Below are positions 1 through 12,525 of a stretch of 64,000 nt of DNA, piece after piece; position 1 is the first letter of the stretch; every line of letters begins with the position of its first letter. The translations under genes and the position numbers were made by a program. The notes under the pieces were generated by a model, which saw only the letters and a list, made by a program, of their open reading frames with translations, was not told where the DNA came from and ran no database searches. The stretch covers positions 65,785,127-65,849,126 of the forward strand of contig CP136061.1 in assembly GCA_032622095.1 (NCBI GenBank). Reading direction: 5' to 3'. The DNA comes from Siphonodentalium dalli. Lineage: Eukaryota > Mollusca > Scaphopoda > Gadilida > Siphonodentaliidae.

Positions 1-102
1 ATAAGTACTCAATGATGGATTGTTCTTAACCGATGAAGACCGGGTGAATGAATAGTGATCACGTATAGCTTTCTTGTAGATATCTTTCCATGCTGTTCCC
101 AG

Positions 103-252
103 TGGAAATTGTCCAGTTTGCATATAGGTATTAAGGAAGTCATAGAGTTTATATTGGCGGAGAATATGGACGAAAAACCAGTAGTTTGCCGATTAAAGAG
201 AGTGTATTGGTACATGTACCATCTTAGTAGGAATATCTTTAAGGGTGCCTGA
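103..252 (+). CDS. possible terminal exon of an unrecognised gene (49 aa, stop TGA)
   Basis: A pyrimidine-rich tract ending ttcccag at 96-102 is a good 3' splice site. From 103 an open frame runs 49 codons to TGA at 250-252, beginning WKLSSLHIGIKE and ending LSRNIFKGA. Composition is balanced and protein-like (charged, aromatic, no simple repeat), which is uncommon for random open frames here. A second acceptor-like site (ttcttgtag, ending at 79) would add about eight residues. No earlier exon can be seen because the window starts at 1. The first good AATAAA downstream is near 665. I recognise no family. A chance open frame remains quite possible. Confidence 0.25.
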   Translation, partial: WKLSSLHIGIKEVIEFILAENMDEKPVVCRLKRVYWYMYHLSRNIFKGA

Positions 253-2256
253 TGCCCAAGAGGAAGGTGGATTAGATGTCCGAGAAAGTTCAGCTTTTTC
301 GTATGAATTTCGCACTCGAGTAGAAGGAGTCCCAATAAACTAAGAGCGACGTCCGTGTGTGTACATTTTGGGAGAGTTTCTATGTGTTTCACACAACACC
401 GAAATGTTGGCTCCAGTGAGTTCTTTGTATACTGAGGCGTTATTTCGCTAAAATCCGATTCAGATTCTGGATTCAGATTACAGATTGGTCCCCGTACGAC
501 TTGGTTCGGCAAAAGAACAGACCAGAAATTGGCAGAATCAGTAAACGAACAGACCGTAATCTCAATTTCGTGGTAATCCGATTGGGATTCGGATTCCGAT
601 TACGGACTCAAATGTTCGTAATGTAAACAAACCGAGATTTCGCCACCTCAGAGATTAAAAACACAATAAAACATAAGAATCCGTCTCTTGTGTACAAATT
701 ATTGCAGAATATAAACGATCTATATCAAAGAATTTTAAATGCGGAGACAAATTTGTTTTATTGAATGTAAACTGGGAGAATATTACTGAAATTAGCCAAA
801 TAATAACGCTATTGATAGTAACGCTGGGGAGCACTTCGGTTGATGGCGAAGCAATTGCAAATCATTGTTGATTGTCACTTTCATATGTCCATTTCATAAT
901 TCCATCCTTAAAATACCGCCCGAACCCATGTCGATTTCGAATTCGGCGGATACGTCACCATTGACCGAATTCATATGAACCTGCATGGATATGTCTTATG
1001 CTGTGTTCGTTATTATAATGTTTCTTCTTATTCAAGAAATATTAGGATTATATGATATCGATGGATTATCAGATACACGTATGTACTATCATCTAGTCTT
1101 AAAGTTATAGCAATTTCATGTTTAACATGTTTTGGTTCGTTAAATGCAGTCGTTTTGCACAATAGTGTCTGTATAGACAACAGACACATGTTCTAGGGAC
1201 GTGGCTAGAAGTTTCCTCAAATTTCCGGCCAACTGCACCCCCCCCCCCCCCATTGAACCAAACATCAATCTCACAGGTTCGCAGAATTCAATTTGCTCCC
1301 CTTGGAAATATCCAATCTGACAAACACTAAGATTGGAAAATTACCAACTTTTACTGGTTGAAAAAAATCAAACAATGAGAACAATGCCAACCTATATATG
1401 GTGTCAAATTAATGTCCAACTAATGTTGTGTCATGCATGAAATTTCCGACTGCTGGAATGTACCAAAGTTTAGTTTAGATATATTTATTTCAAATATATG
1501 TCAAATTTAGATAACACATGATATATAACACATACATTTGTTTATACATACAAAGGAATTGGGGGACAAGTACTGACTAAGGGTACCCCCTCTCCCATAT
1601 GTTATTACACTGAACAAATAAATAATTAGTAATGGCAAAGCAACATGACTACCAAAACAAGTAGAACATATATACAGATCACTGGACACCCCCTCTCCCG
1701 AGTTAGTCATAAGTTTGTATATGTATTTATTTAAAATCGGGTTTGTTTGTTGCGTTTGTTGGCTTGTACGTATCATTATTTGAAACAGTTAGTCAAAATA
1801 ATCCTGATTTTCCTCACGTATGAATGACTGCACAGCTTAGCAAATTGTACCAAAGTTCGGCGTGGGGGTCGAGACACCCACCAACCCCTGTCGTCACGTC
1901 CCTGTTCTTCACAACATCTTCGGAATTTGATTCAGGAGGCCTTGAGCTGTCATGTTTAGATATGCTTGCTATCATCAATAAACACACTTTAACTTGAAAA
2001 AAAAGATGCGATTAAGTCGGATTGGCAGCAAATTATGTGCCGTGTATATACACATAGAATAAAAGCATGACTTTCACAACAAACATGCACTTTATAAATA
2101 TAAGATACAAATTATACTTGTGTCAAATATATGAGCCATGTTTGACGCTGGGAGAGAGTTTCGGAGACCACGTGGATTTCAAAATCTGACCTAGAATCGG
2201 GAATTAGCCCCGCCCCCGTAATCGGCTTCGGATTCTCAATCCGGATTTTAGCGAAA
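253..2256. other. non-coding stretch
   Basis: AT-rich sequence without a convincing exon. It contains a run of 14 C at 1238-1251 and one AATAAA near 665. The long open frame complementary to 9-512 lacks splice context and protein-like composition. Nothing else could be supported. Confidence 0.5.
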
Positions 2257-3900
2257 TTACGACTCTGGGTATTCACTGACATAAGTTCGCATCCGTAGAG
2301 CGCTTTGGGCATAACAACAGACATCAGCAGGGACATCATAGTCAAGGGAGAACATGACTTCATCAGGTCTTTTCCAACCAAGGCGAAGTAACACAGTCAA
2401 GTCAGTTGCTCGGTTAGAGTCAGTTTGGAACTTGGAATGTATTATTCCTACGTGTACACGTGACGATGTTTCTAATATCGGCTGGCTACCTAGGAACCAT
2501 TGTCTGTCTCGGATCTCGTGCTGTCGTTTCGTCTCATTGAAAGTAATCACTACACTTTATGTGTCAGAAAAACTGAAACGCCACAGTCGACTGTATTGAA
2601 AGCATAGTTCCAGTAAGCGATCCATTCCAGCTTTTGATATAGAAAGTAGGACAATGTCATCTGCTGCTGTCGGTGCGGCGCACTTCACCTGTCCCATTGA
2701 AAAACCACAGCCCGACGAATTCAAGTCTTTCAACAAATCGTTTATGAAGACGAGGTAGAAGAAAGGGGAGCAGACAGCCCCCATACATTGATCCCTGTTT
2801 AACATAAAGAGTGTGTGAAAGTCCATTGCAATGCAGCATACGGCTAATGCAGTCTGAGTACATATTAGCCACAACACGTATGATCTTGCCACAGAAACCT
2901 AGTTGGTGTAGTTTCACTAAGAGACCTTCATGCCAGTCTCTATCGAATGCCTTGGCTGAGTCCAAAAAGCATACATATGCACGGCTGTCAAGGTCACCTA
3001 TATAATGGATGAACTCTTGTACCAGACATGCATACATTGGGCAGCTAACACCTTTCTGGAATCCATGCTGCAATTCGTGTGGAAACAAGCCGATGCCACC
3101 GTCATTGAGAAATCTATTTAGGAGAATGCATTCAAATACTTTAAATACAACAGATAGTAATGTTATGGCTATGTAGCTGTCTGGGAAATGCTTTGGCTTA
3201 GGTTCGCCTTATAGTATATCGCCACAATGATTCCGGTTTTCATTGAAGGCGGAATCCATTCCAGCTTCAGAATTCCGTTAAACAGGCGGCACAATGCGTT
3301 CAGCAGTGATGTACATGTACTTCCATGATGCTTATTCGTGATCTGATCAATGCCACCTGACTTGTTACGCCTCAGGCTTTGCTGATGATACGTCAAAGTT
3401 ACTTATAGGCTAGCAGAACAGATCAGAGTTAAATTCGGGGTGAGACTTGTCGAACAGTGAATTCAGCTGTGAACAAATGTTTTTCTCAAAATCTGGATCA
3501 CCATGAACAGGGGGAGTGCACAGTTTCTCAAAGCATGTTCTCAATCCTTCCATGGTGTCGTCGTGGTCACGAATTGGTCTGCCATCAAAGTTCATAACGG
3601 TACCAAAGATAGCAGATTGCGGTGAAAAACAATTTTTTTTCAATATTTTCCAGAATAGTTTTTGGTCATTGATAGCACAACATTCGATGTTTTCACCTTT
3701 GCGTTGTTCCTGTAAATGAGCTGCGGAGCGCACTGATCTTCTAAACGATCGTTTAGATTCTTTGTAGTGCAAACGACCTGGCACTATAGTCTATAAGCGT
3801 GGGGACGACCATCCGCTATTCACATCGTATACGCTTCTGTTTAACATCGGAATGCAGTTTACGTAGTTCGTCATTCCAGAAACTTTTACGGGACTTGTGC
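2257..3900 (-). pseudogene. degenerate non-LTR retrotransposon (LINE) reverse transcriptase fragment
   Basis: Read on the minus strand, several overlapping frames give ordered pieces of a LINE reverse transcriptase: a pre-RT segment (KSRKSFWNDELRKLH near 3840-3900, then FWKILKK), a Lys-Ser-Gly-Gly-Ile-Asp segment, IPPSMKTG, HGFQKGVSCPM, then FLDSAKAFDRDWHEGL (the A-box aspartate), SPFFYLVFINDLL, and AADDIVLLS. A late ..MPKALYGCEL segment follows near 2280-2330. The pieces lie in different frames and are broken by stops, so the copy is dead. The catalytic box reads AADD rather than the usual Y/FADD. No endonuclease domain is visible; the copy is 5'-truncated, as is normal for LINEs. The order of motifs resembles jockey/CR1-type elements, but the clade cannot be fixed by eye. 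Confidence 0.85.
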
Positions 3901-3939
3901 ATAATTTTTGGCGGCGAAGAAATCTTTGAAGCATACAAT

Positions 3940-5224
3940 ATCGCACCTACAATCACAGGTCCCCAGAAAAAAAATTGACCCCACCCCAATAGTACTTAAT
4001 CCCATAGAAAGGTATCCAACTTGGCCCGGCCTAATTTTTTATTATTTTTACAAAGTCCACAATCAGGTTAAAAATACACAAAAATAATGTTTGTAACATA
4101 AATGTCTCATATATAGTTAGAAAGATATGTTATTACTCTTAAATTTGATATATCCCTTGTTAAAATTGGTCAAGAAAAACTCCGCTTATGAGCACAGGTC
4201 TACGCAAACCGGCTGCAAAATTTCGCTCGTTCGAGATGGTGTCCGCTAAACTGGGTCAAAAAGTCTGGTTTTTACACCAACTTTCGCTTCAAAAAACACG
4301 CTCAACGGTAAGTAGGATACATGTATATATTATACATCAATAGAAGCGGAATTGTTTACTGACCCACCAAACCAATCATTATACGAGGGAGTTTACCTTA
4401 CTGTATATAGCATGATATTGCATGCGTGGAGAGGAAGTCGAGTTTGAATATAAATAGTCACGTTTATGCCAATAGAAGGGTCTGTATCTCAAAGTAGAAA
4501 CACGCGATCCGGTTTCTTTAGGTGCCATTCGCTCAGTGTGCATAATGTCGCGGAACGAGAAGCGGTTCGAATATGTGGTATCACACCAGATATGCATGTA
4601 TAGATATATACCTCAATTTTATCCATTTGGGTGGCACAATACTGTACGAAGAAACACTGACAGTGATATGACAGAACGTCAGGCGACCAACACAGCTATG
4701 TATAGATCCCGAGGCTTCTGCATAGTATATGTGCACTATACGGCATATATATAGGTGCATATGACTACATAATTCGCATCCATATGAGATATAAATATCT
4801 ATCGCCGCTTCAAAAAGTTCAACAAAGGCAAATTCGCTCTAAATTTCACATAAACGTAATGCATGTTTGTCTAGTATATATATATGTTGTATGAAGAATG
4901 CAGCCAACCGTCTTGCCAAATTTAAAGTAAACCGGAAAATTTTAAAATATGATCGTCAGCGCACTTATCGTGTGTGTGCATGGTCGGTTACCTTGTTTAC
5001 ATTGGGTCTTTTAAGGGTACGTTCATAGATACACTGACAACTTTGCATACCTTGGTGGACACCCGAAGGCCACAGCTGTTAAATTATTCCGGTAGAATTG
5101 GTTCCTCCAAATGGTATATTATATGAGCTCCATGAATTCCGTTACTAGTTCCCAGTTCCTATAGTTCCCATGAAGTTCTCAAAATATAATAATAATCATT
5201 ACTAAATCGCCTATATATGTATGC
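3940..5224. other. non-coding stretch
   Basis: AT-rich intergenic DNA with scattered TATATA runs. I see no exon, no strong inverted repeat and no tandem array here. Confidence 0.4.
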
Positions 5225-6010
5225 ATAACCACCGCAGATACGGGGCCATCCTTTTGGATTCTCCTTGTGCCACCACTAGTCCATCTATAAATCACAAAAC
5301 AGGTCACATACGCCTGTCCAGCTGTTCAAATATTGGGCGTAAGTCATGCGTGGGGTCAAAATAATAAAAAAAAGGGTAATTTTTCGTTGCTAAATCGCCT
5401 GCGTAGGCATAACCATAGCAGCTACGAGGCTATCCTTGTGGATTCTTCTTGTGCCACCACTATTCCATCTAGAAATCACAAATCAAGTAACATGCGCCCG
5501 TCCAGAGCAGCAACGAGGCTATCCTTGTGGAATATTCTTGTGCCACCCCTAGTCCATCTAAAAATCACAAACTAAGTCACATAAATTTGTCCAGCTGTTC
5601 AAAAATTGGGCGTAAGTCGTGCGTGTGGTAAAAATAGAACATTTTTCGTCGCTAAATTCCCTATGCATAACCACAACAGCCACGGGGCCATCCTTGTGGA
5701 TTCTTCTTGTGCCAACTCCAGTCCATTTAGAAATCACAAATCAAGTCATATACGCCAATCCAGCTGTTCAAAAATTGGGGGTAAGTTGTGCGTGGGGTAA
5801 AATATGCAATTTTTCGTTGCTAAATTCCCTATGTATGCATAACCATAGCAGCCACGGGGCTATCCTTCTGGATTCTTCTTATGCCGCCACTATAGTCCAT
5901 TTATAAATCACAAACTAAGTCATATACGTCCGTCCAGTTGTTCACAAATTGGGCGTAAGTAGTGCGTGGGGTTAAAATAATGAAAAAAAGGTTATTTTTC
6001 GTTGCTTAAT
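5225..6010. repeat. diverged tandem satellite, unit about 170-185 bp, about 4.5 copies
   Basis: The same ordered landmarks recur: cataaccacagcagccacgg, gccatccttgtggattctt, gtgccaccactagtccat, aatcacaaa, cagctgttcaaaaattggg, cgtaagtcgtgcgtgg, ttttcgttgctaaatt. Starts fall near 5225, 5408, 5510 (a 5'-trimmed copy beginning aacgaggc), 5667 and 5839. Copies differ by substitutions and small indels, so the array is old. A remnant of the unit's end (tgctaaatcgcctgcg) recurs at about 6283-6299. Short open frames inside it are by-products of the repeat. Confidence 0.85.
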
Positions 6011-6470
6011 TCAGCCTGTTCTCAAAACCAGAACATTATTTGCTTATAAGGAACAATATTTTAGGTAGATAATCTGCTTAGAATCGCCTCATTTTTATCA
6101 AAAATAAATCAACCCACGACTTTTCAGGTGTACGCTCATTAACATGTGTTTTCACTGTGGCTCGTGCCATAACACGATTGGCGACTATGACTCCATTATC
6201 TGCTTATTTCAGAATCAAATAATCACTTTATGTACCTAATTAAAACTATAGGTCGATTATGTGCGTAGTTGCGTGATGATATGTTGCTAAATCGCCTGCG
6301 TTGGCTGAACCATGCATGATCCCTCTTTATGAGTTCGGGACACGTTTGTTCCCCTTTTTTGTAGAGGGGCCGTGCGTATTACATACAACCCCCGTTCTTT
6401 CGGGTATATGCCTGTGTCAATAATTGTGTCAAAAAACTTAGTATAAGAAGGACCATCACGTATATGCCGT

Positions 6471-6914
6471 TGTAGGTCCACTTGATTTTCGAACAACAGA
6501 TCACACTATATAAAATATATGCCATATTATATATCATTTGAAAGAGGTAGCTCCAAAACATTGTATTTTCAACGTATTCGGTGTAATAAACTGTGAACAT
6601 GTTGTTTTTGTTGAGATATCGACGTCTGTTCTGTGCTAAAGTTTCGCAAAAATTCGATTATTTTCAATGGAAGGGAATAACTCTATATTCAGATATAGAG
6701 TTATTCCCTTCCCATTGAAAATAAACTATAGTTTGAATTTTGTTGCATTCTGGGAGCCATAACGGGGGCAATGATTTTATTATTTCAGCTATTTTCCTAA
6801 TAGGGATGAATTATAGTATTTTAATCATATTTTATGGCATAGATTATTATTAAAATCGTATAGCAAGGCTCTATACAAAAATAATCGGTGACTCGAAAAT
6901 TAAGTGGGCCTTTA
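6471..6914. mobile_element. TIR element, family shared with 50290-50710
   Basis: The right end (cgaaaattaagtgggcc then tttaa) is the inverse of the left end (ggtccacttgattttcg). The interior matches 50290-50710 in the opposite orientation: gctccaaaacat, aataaactgtgaa, tctgttctgtgct, tcaatggaagggaataact. The centre carries a near-perfect palindrome at about 6665-6718. The right flank is ..CCTTTAA, fitting a TTAA target. No coding capacity. Confidence 0.75.
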
Positions 6915-7423
6915 AAATATTTTGTAATTTCCATTAATTTCATTGCGGTCAATATATATACATTCATAGTATACCCGAAATATGTACCAGATATTTAGCA
7001 TTGGCGTGAAATTAGCTATGAATGTGTATATTATGGCTTCATACTGCGATATGAGTTATTCAGCGACACAATTCTATAGAAATGATAATATAACAATATC
7101 TACGTAATACTCCTATGAAATGTGAAATGAATACTTTTTAGAAAATTCGTCAATTTGTGAACTTTCTAAGTTGTTATGTCAACAATTGGCTTGCTATATA
7201 ACGGAATGTATCAATTGTGTGCTCTGAAATGGTAATGAAAATATATGTGCTGCACGTAGCTATTTCCAATTAAATGCAGCTGTGTCCATGTATGAGGGGA
7301 AGCATGTAACGAATTTAATTCGTTATTCAAAATTATTGAATCAATCGCGATCAATCGCAAATGGCATTTATCGCAAAGGTTTGCGATTTATCGATTAATC
7401 ACAGATATAGAGGATATGAAATG

Positions 7424-7545
7424 AGTGTTTCTCTCATATGATATTTATGAAACGAGTCTAAGAATTTTCAGTTTTCTCGAGCCTCCGGCGAGAGAAAACT
7501 GAAAATTCGTGACGAGTTTCAGTAATATCATATGAGAGAAACACG
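7424..7545. mobile_element. fold-back (hairpin) element
   Basis: Arms gtgtttctctcatatgatat and its inverse close on a GC-rich centre (ctcgagcctccggcgag). The two halves are nearly perfect complements over about 55 bp. A similar-looking hairpin with a gccgagg / cctcgg centre is at 49206-49351. Both are followed within 250 bp by a gtgacgtca sequence, suggesting that a larger related unit surrounds them. Confidence 0.75.
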
Positions 7546-10081
7546 AATTACATATTCTATTTATCATATGACACCTATAAATTGATTATGATATCCAAAA
7601 CGCACACAAATAACTAATTAGCTATATGACATCGGCAGCAAAAGGTTAATGTGACGTCACTTCATTGCACCGGAAGCCCAATTACACCTGGTGAACTAGC
7701 AGAAATAATATGCACGCGAAGATATAGTGCGCTATTCTGTTCTCAGTTTGTGACATTATATCGTATGTTTATTAGATAAATACGAATTACATATTCTATT
7801 TATCGTATAACAATGTCCAAAACTATATATTTCAAGATTATAATTGCGATAATTTCGGCATCGCGTTGATTCGTGTATTTGACGCGCACGAATTTCACCT
7901 GCATTTAATCAGAGATGCGGCTCAGCCCCCGGCTGCCATTCAGCCAATCAGAACACACCTTTTGTCAACAAACCAATCAAATTATCGGAAGGTGATATGA
8001 ATTAGTATTGAAATGAAATTGATTTATGACATAGTTTTCAACGTAAATAATGATTGAGTCATATGATAAATATTTGTATGTATTTTTTAAAGACAATGTA
8101 TGTCTTCCTGACAAGTTTTATATAGATTCCGTGTATACAATAATTGATATGAATCAAGGACATCTGTCTGGAGAAGCTTCTGTCAATTAATTATCAAATT
8201 TATTTAGGATTTATTACTATTTCATTGGGCTAACTTTAGAAGAGATATATATCTCGCAAAAACGTTAGGATCGTTGCCGATCTTACCTTGAACGTACACC
8301 AATCTTGTTACCACCCTCCATCGGTACAAATTTCAAAACAAATAATAGATTTCACTGCGAATTAAGCTCTGCAGCATCAGAAATTAATCACTTTATTGTG
8401 GTAATTAAGTAATTTACACAATGTTCAGTTTTATCTGCATTTTATTCACACACAAAAAAACGTAGGATTAATTTGTGTTGCTGTTGTTGTTGTTGTTGTA
8501 ATTGGCGAGCACGGAAGAGATATATAAAATGCCGTCATGTCCGTGCATCATATGGGAGCTGAAATGGCGATATTAACCCAAATATTTTCTGATCACCAAT
8601 TACATTTGAAGCAATATTGACTCCATATATATATATATAGTTCCGCTTGCAATATACCGACAAAATACACGTCGGTGTCACCTATATATACTTGTATATA
8701 TACACGCCGTCGCCGATTATACGTAGTGCAAACAGTCAGAAAATGGCATATTATGCAGTACTGTGGCTAAAATAATCCATGCAGGCATGACAATTCATGT
8801 TGATAGTTAGATGATAATCGCAATATATTTAAAATTGTGAATGGCGAGTGGTCTAGTTTGAACGAGACTGGGTATACGGCACATTGACCAACTGTTTCCG
8901 CGTTGTGGGGTGTCGATACGAACGTTGGAACTAGAAGCCACAACCGTCTCCGATCTCACTACTCTCATCGGGATGATTAGAATGGAACGTGTTTTTTATG
9001 CTATTGAAGCGAGGGGGGGGGGGCGACAGGATGCGAGAGAAACATCGAGATGGAGAGGTAATGTGCGTAATTATATATTACAATGAACTCTTACAGTCCT
9101 GTAAAATAAAATTAGACCCATCGACTGACCGCTTCCCTGATTCTCTGTTTCTTTCTATAGGCCTCAGAAATAGTCTACATAAAATTACAGGGTGAGCATT
9201 CTGACCATGTTCCCTCGACAGAAATACTTTTTCCCCACTCCTAAAGACATGTTGGCACCCCGCTGGTAGTCTCCGCATAAGAACTACAATCCATGATCAT
9301 GTGGATAACGACCACCACTTCTAAATGACACAGATATTGGATAAAATCCCAATCGAAGTCACTATAGTTAATTGATAAAAATTGATAACGCTATTGTGGT
9401 TTTGATGGCAACAACGTTGTGGTCTGACGGGTTTTGTCGTTTTTCGGCGATCATATATATACAGTATTTGAGACCAGAACAAGGTGTTTTACAGATAATT
9501 CGCATTGTGGAACCAAAATAGACCATATATAATATTTACACTATAAGCAGAGTTTACCGTACAATCATGTCACATGATAAAATCCCCATCAACACTTTTG
9601 TGTGCTTTAAAATCGAACCATGCGTGCATTCATGCATTTCAAGCCAAAATATGAGGTGTTATGTTTGAGTCTAATATCATTCTACATGACGGGTGCGATA
9701 TATCAATTTAATTGTTCTATATTTACATACTGAGTGTGATTATCACTAAATCCAGCATTCCGATTGGTCGGCGCCCACGTGACTAGTTGCAATTATTTCT
9801 CGGTGAACGCGCAAGATGATCATAATTGTAAGCATAATTACATCGACGCGTCATTGATTTTGGAGAAGAAGAACGCGTAATGTTTTGAGCGCATATTTGC
9901 ACTCGCGCAGGATTGACTTAATAAATCATCAGGTTTCAATATAAAGAGCCTCGTTTTGAAATTGTTCTCAGCTGGTTTCTGGTCGGGTGCTATGGGATAT
10001 TTTTGGCTGGTTTTGTCACGATACACTTTTCGATTTAAATACATTTACAAAAGTGGCTTTTTCGCTAATTGTATATAAATA
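7546..10081. other. non-coding stretch with minor simple repeats
   Basis: A second copy of acgaattacatattctattt (near 7547) occurs near 7782. There is a short GTT run near 8483-8498, TATATA runs near 8622-8705 and a G run at 9011-9020. I see no exon with splice support. Confidence 0.4.
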
Positions 10082-10240
10082 TAAGGATTAACTGTCATGT
10101 GGACTGTTTTTATGGAGATGTAACCGTGAGGTAAGTGGTAATAACTTGTATGTAAAACCCGAAGGGTTTTACACAAGTTATGACCACTTACCTCACGGTT
10201 ACAGCTCCATAAAAACAGTCCACATGGCAGTTGATCCTTA
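10082..10240. mobile_element. near-perfect palindromic MITE, 159 bp
   Basis: taaggattaactgtcatgtg at the left end is mirrored by the inverse of the right end (cacatggcagttgatcctta). Pairing continues through tttttatggag, taaccgtgaggtaagtgg and acttgtatgtaaaaccc to a tiny loop at cccgaaggg (about 10158-10166). Only a handful of mismatches occur over about 75-bp arms, so insertion was fairly recent. Confidence 0.85.
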
Positions 10241-10316
10241 AATGAACCCAACGTACATATGACATTTATGCGTATTTGTTATCTCTGTTCTTTCTTGTAT
10301 CGTGCACGTTTTTGTT

Positions 10317-10500
<184 letters not shown>

Positions 10501-11522
10501 CCTTTATGCTTATGACGTTCATCTCTTGCTCTTCATTGGTCATAAAACTTGTAAATAATGGTGTAATCATGTATACATATTCTCTCACAAGAAGGAGGTA
10601 ATAAAGAATATATGTACATTGCCCCCGACCTCGGAGAAAATAGTCGAGTTCTCGGTCAGTCCGTCAAACCGAACGTTTTGAATTATAACTTGTTGCCAGA
10701 CGTTGGCGTCTTTTTGAGATTGTATTTTACCAGCATCATGGATGAAAAGATATTAACATGTAAGAAATTTCGTCCACCCATTATATGTGTTCCAGAGCTA
10801 CTAATGGCCGGGGGCTGGTGCCGACGACAAGCACCGATCTATCGCGCAACCTATAGCTTCGTCAATAAAAACACGGACTTAAAAGTGCGTTTGAACTAGT
10901 TAAGGTCTTGCTAAAAAAAATCCAAACAATTGAGTGTTCTATCACAGAGTTTACTCCGAAAAAAATTATATATTTTTTTTTTTAAATGATAAAATATTAC
11001 TTCATAAATCGCCTCCATGATGCAAACATATATGATCACTCGCTCGAGATAACTTGGGGGAACGCGTCAAAGGTTCTTTGGCCGTAAATTTTTCTCATCT
11101 TACAAACCCCAGTTCGAACTCATAAATAGTGGGAAATCGGACACCAATGGAAGATGTCAAACTGACAGTTTGTCTAAGCATTTAAGGCTAAAAATCACGG
11201 TTCAATGAGAGTGTATCGGGCGGCCAATTCGACATTACGTCGTATCAATGGGAGGTGCCTACCCATATGATCTCTGTATTACACCGCGGGAAGATTTATA
11301 TCCGCGGGCCGAATAAAATTCGACTCGTCCAATTGAAGCCGACGCTGAATTAGCCCCATTGAGAGGATAATTCTCTTATTCGCATTCGAGCTATTGTGAT
11401 AGCAGAAACGTTTTTCTTCACTGTGCGGGGGCAGCTATTTCCAGAAACTTATTTGTCGTGGGCAGTTGAGATTTTAATACCAGTGATCACTTCGTATAGT
11501 ATCTCTGCATATATTTTTGCTG
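10501..11522. other. region upstream of caveolin exon 1 (promoter not resolved)
   Basis: Contains GC-richer patches (about 10790-10860 and 11215-11330) that could include promoter and 5' UTR, but I cannot place a TATA box or initiator with confidence. The frame of caveolin exon 1 is closed by TGA at 11484-11486, so the first ATG in frame is that at 11523. Confidence 0.4.
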
Positions 11523-11663
11523 ATGAGCAACAACGGAATGGCGCAGGAATCGCACATATCACTCACGATTGGAAACGAAGATGTGAAAGCTGAGGATTGC
11601 ACCAAGGGGGAGACGGTGGACGTCAACAATAGGGACCCAAACAATGTTAATCAATATCTCAAG
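11523..11663 (+). CDS. caveolin, exon 1 (residues 1-47)
   Basis: Encodes the N-terminal cytoplasmic region of a caveolin, a hairpin membrane protein that oligomerises at the plasma membrane or endomembranes, binds cholesterol and organises caveola-like domains and signalling. ATG at 11523 is the first in-frame start after the stop at 11484. The exon ends ..VDVNNRDPNNVNQYLK, matching the family's conserved 'NRDPxxxNxxxK' stretch (NRDP at residues 36-39). Then comes splice donor AAG|GTTAGT. The exon ends in phase 0. The intron position just before the FEDVIAEP signature is, from family knowledge, the same as in vertebrate CAV1 and CAV3. The extreme N-terminus is short and unlike vertebrate isoforms, and an extra upstream coding exon cannot be excluded. 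Paralogue assignment is not possible from this window. Confidence 0.87.
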
Positions 11664-12299
11664 GTTAGTCTAGTCTTACAACTAAATGGGTGTCAATGGG
11701 GGTAAGAACAGCAACAGGTATGTTACAATGCGATGGAATGCTGGAGTTTGCCGTTTGGACGATGTCGGATGGCTGTCGTCCATCTTGACTTGAATGTTGC
11801 ATCCAATTGTAATTTTGATGTCCTGGATATTCGATATTGATCTTGTTCATTTGATTCAGATGCAAATTTTAAATTGTATATGAACTTGAGACAAATTGAG
11901 TATACCAGCATTTTTAATATAATAGTGCTATAATGTCATTGGCGATCGCTACCATAATACTGCTGTCAATGCATGGATATATTGGTGGCATTCCATGGGT
12001 GCTATGGAAATATGGGATTACATTTGTTCTATGTATTGTGATATATGATTTTCGACAATGATATTCAATATGTGCATTATAGTGGATGGCACATACGCTC
12101 TCTTGCGATCGGCTTTTATTTGCAAATAGCTTTATCAGTAGAAATGGTGGTGGACGTTCGACGACTGACGGCTGAAATCGCAATAATGCCCACAAATTAT
12201 TAATTTGTATATTACAAATATATTTGAACGAGAATTTGCAGTAACTGGAATATCCAGAGTTTCGTGTAGTTGAAATTTTACATGTATATACAAGCAACT

Positions 12300-12525
12300 A
12301 TCATTATATAGGGTATTTGATATTTTACAGGTATCATTGGGATAGTTGTTATTTTACATGTATATGTAGGTATAATTGGGCAGTTGATATTTTGATTGTA
12401 TACAGGTACCATCAGAATAGTGGATAGTTACATGTATATACAGTTTTCATTAGGATAATTGATATTTTATACATGTAGTATACAGGTATCATTAGGGTAG
12501 TTGATATTTTACATGTATCATGATA
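12300..12525. repeat. degenerate tandem minisatellite, about 5 units of 40-55 bp
   Basis: Recurring order of gtatcattaggatagttgat, attttacatgtatata and caggtatc/cagttttc. Units vary in length and share perhaps 75-80% identity by eye. Confidence 0.7.

Noticed and set aside
9-512. 167-codon open frame on the minus strand
   Set aside because: Longest plain open frame of the first 2 kb, but no splice context, no recognisable motif, and the + strand exon-like sequence at 103-252 explains part of the reduced stop density.
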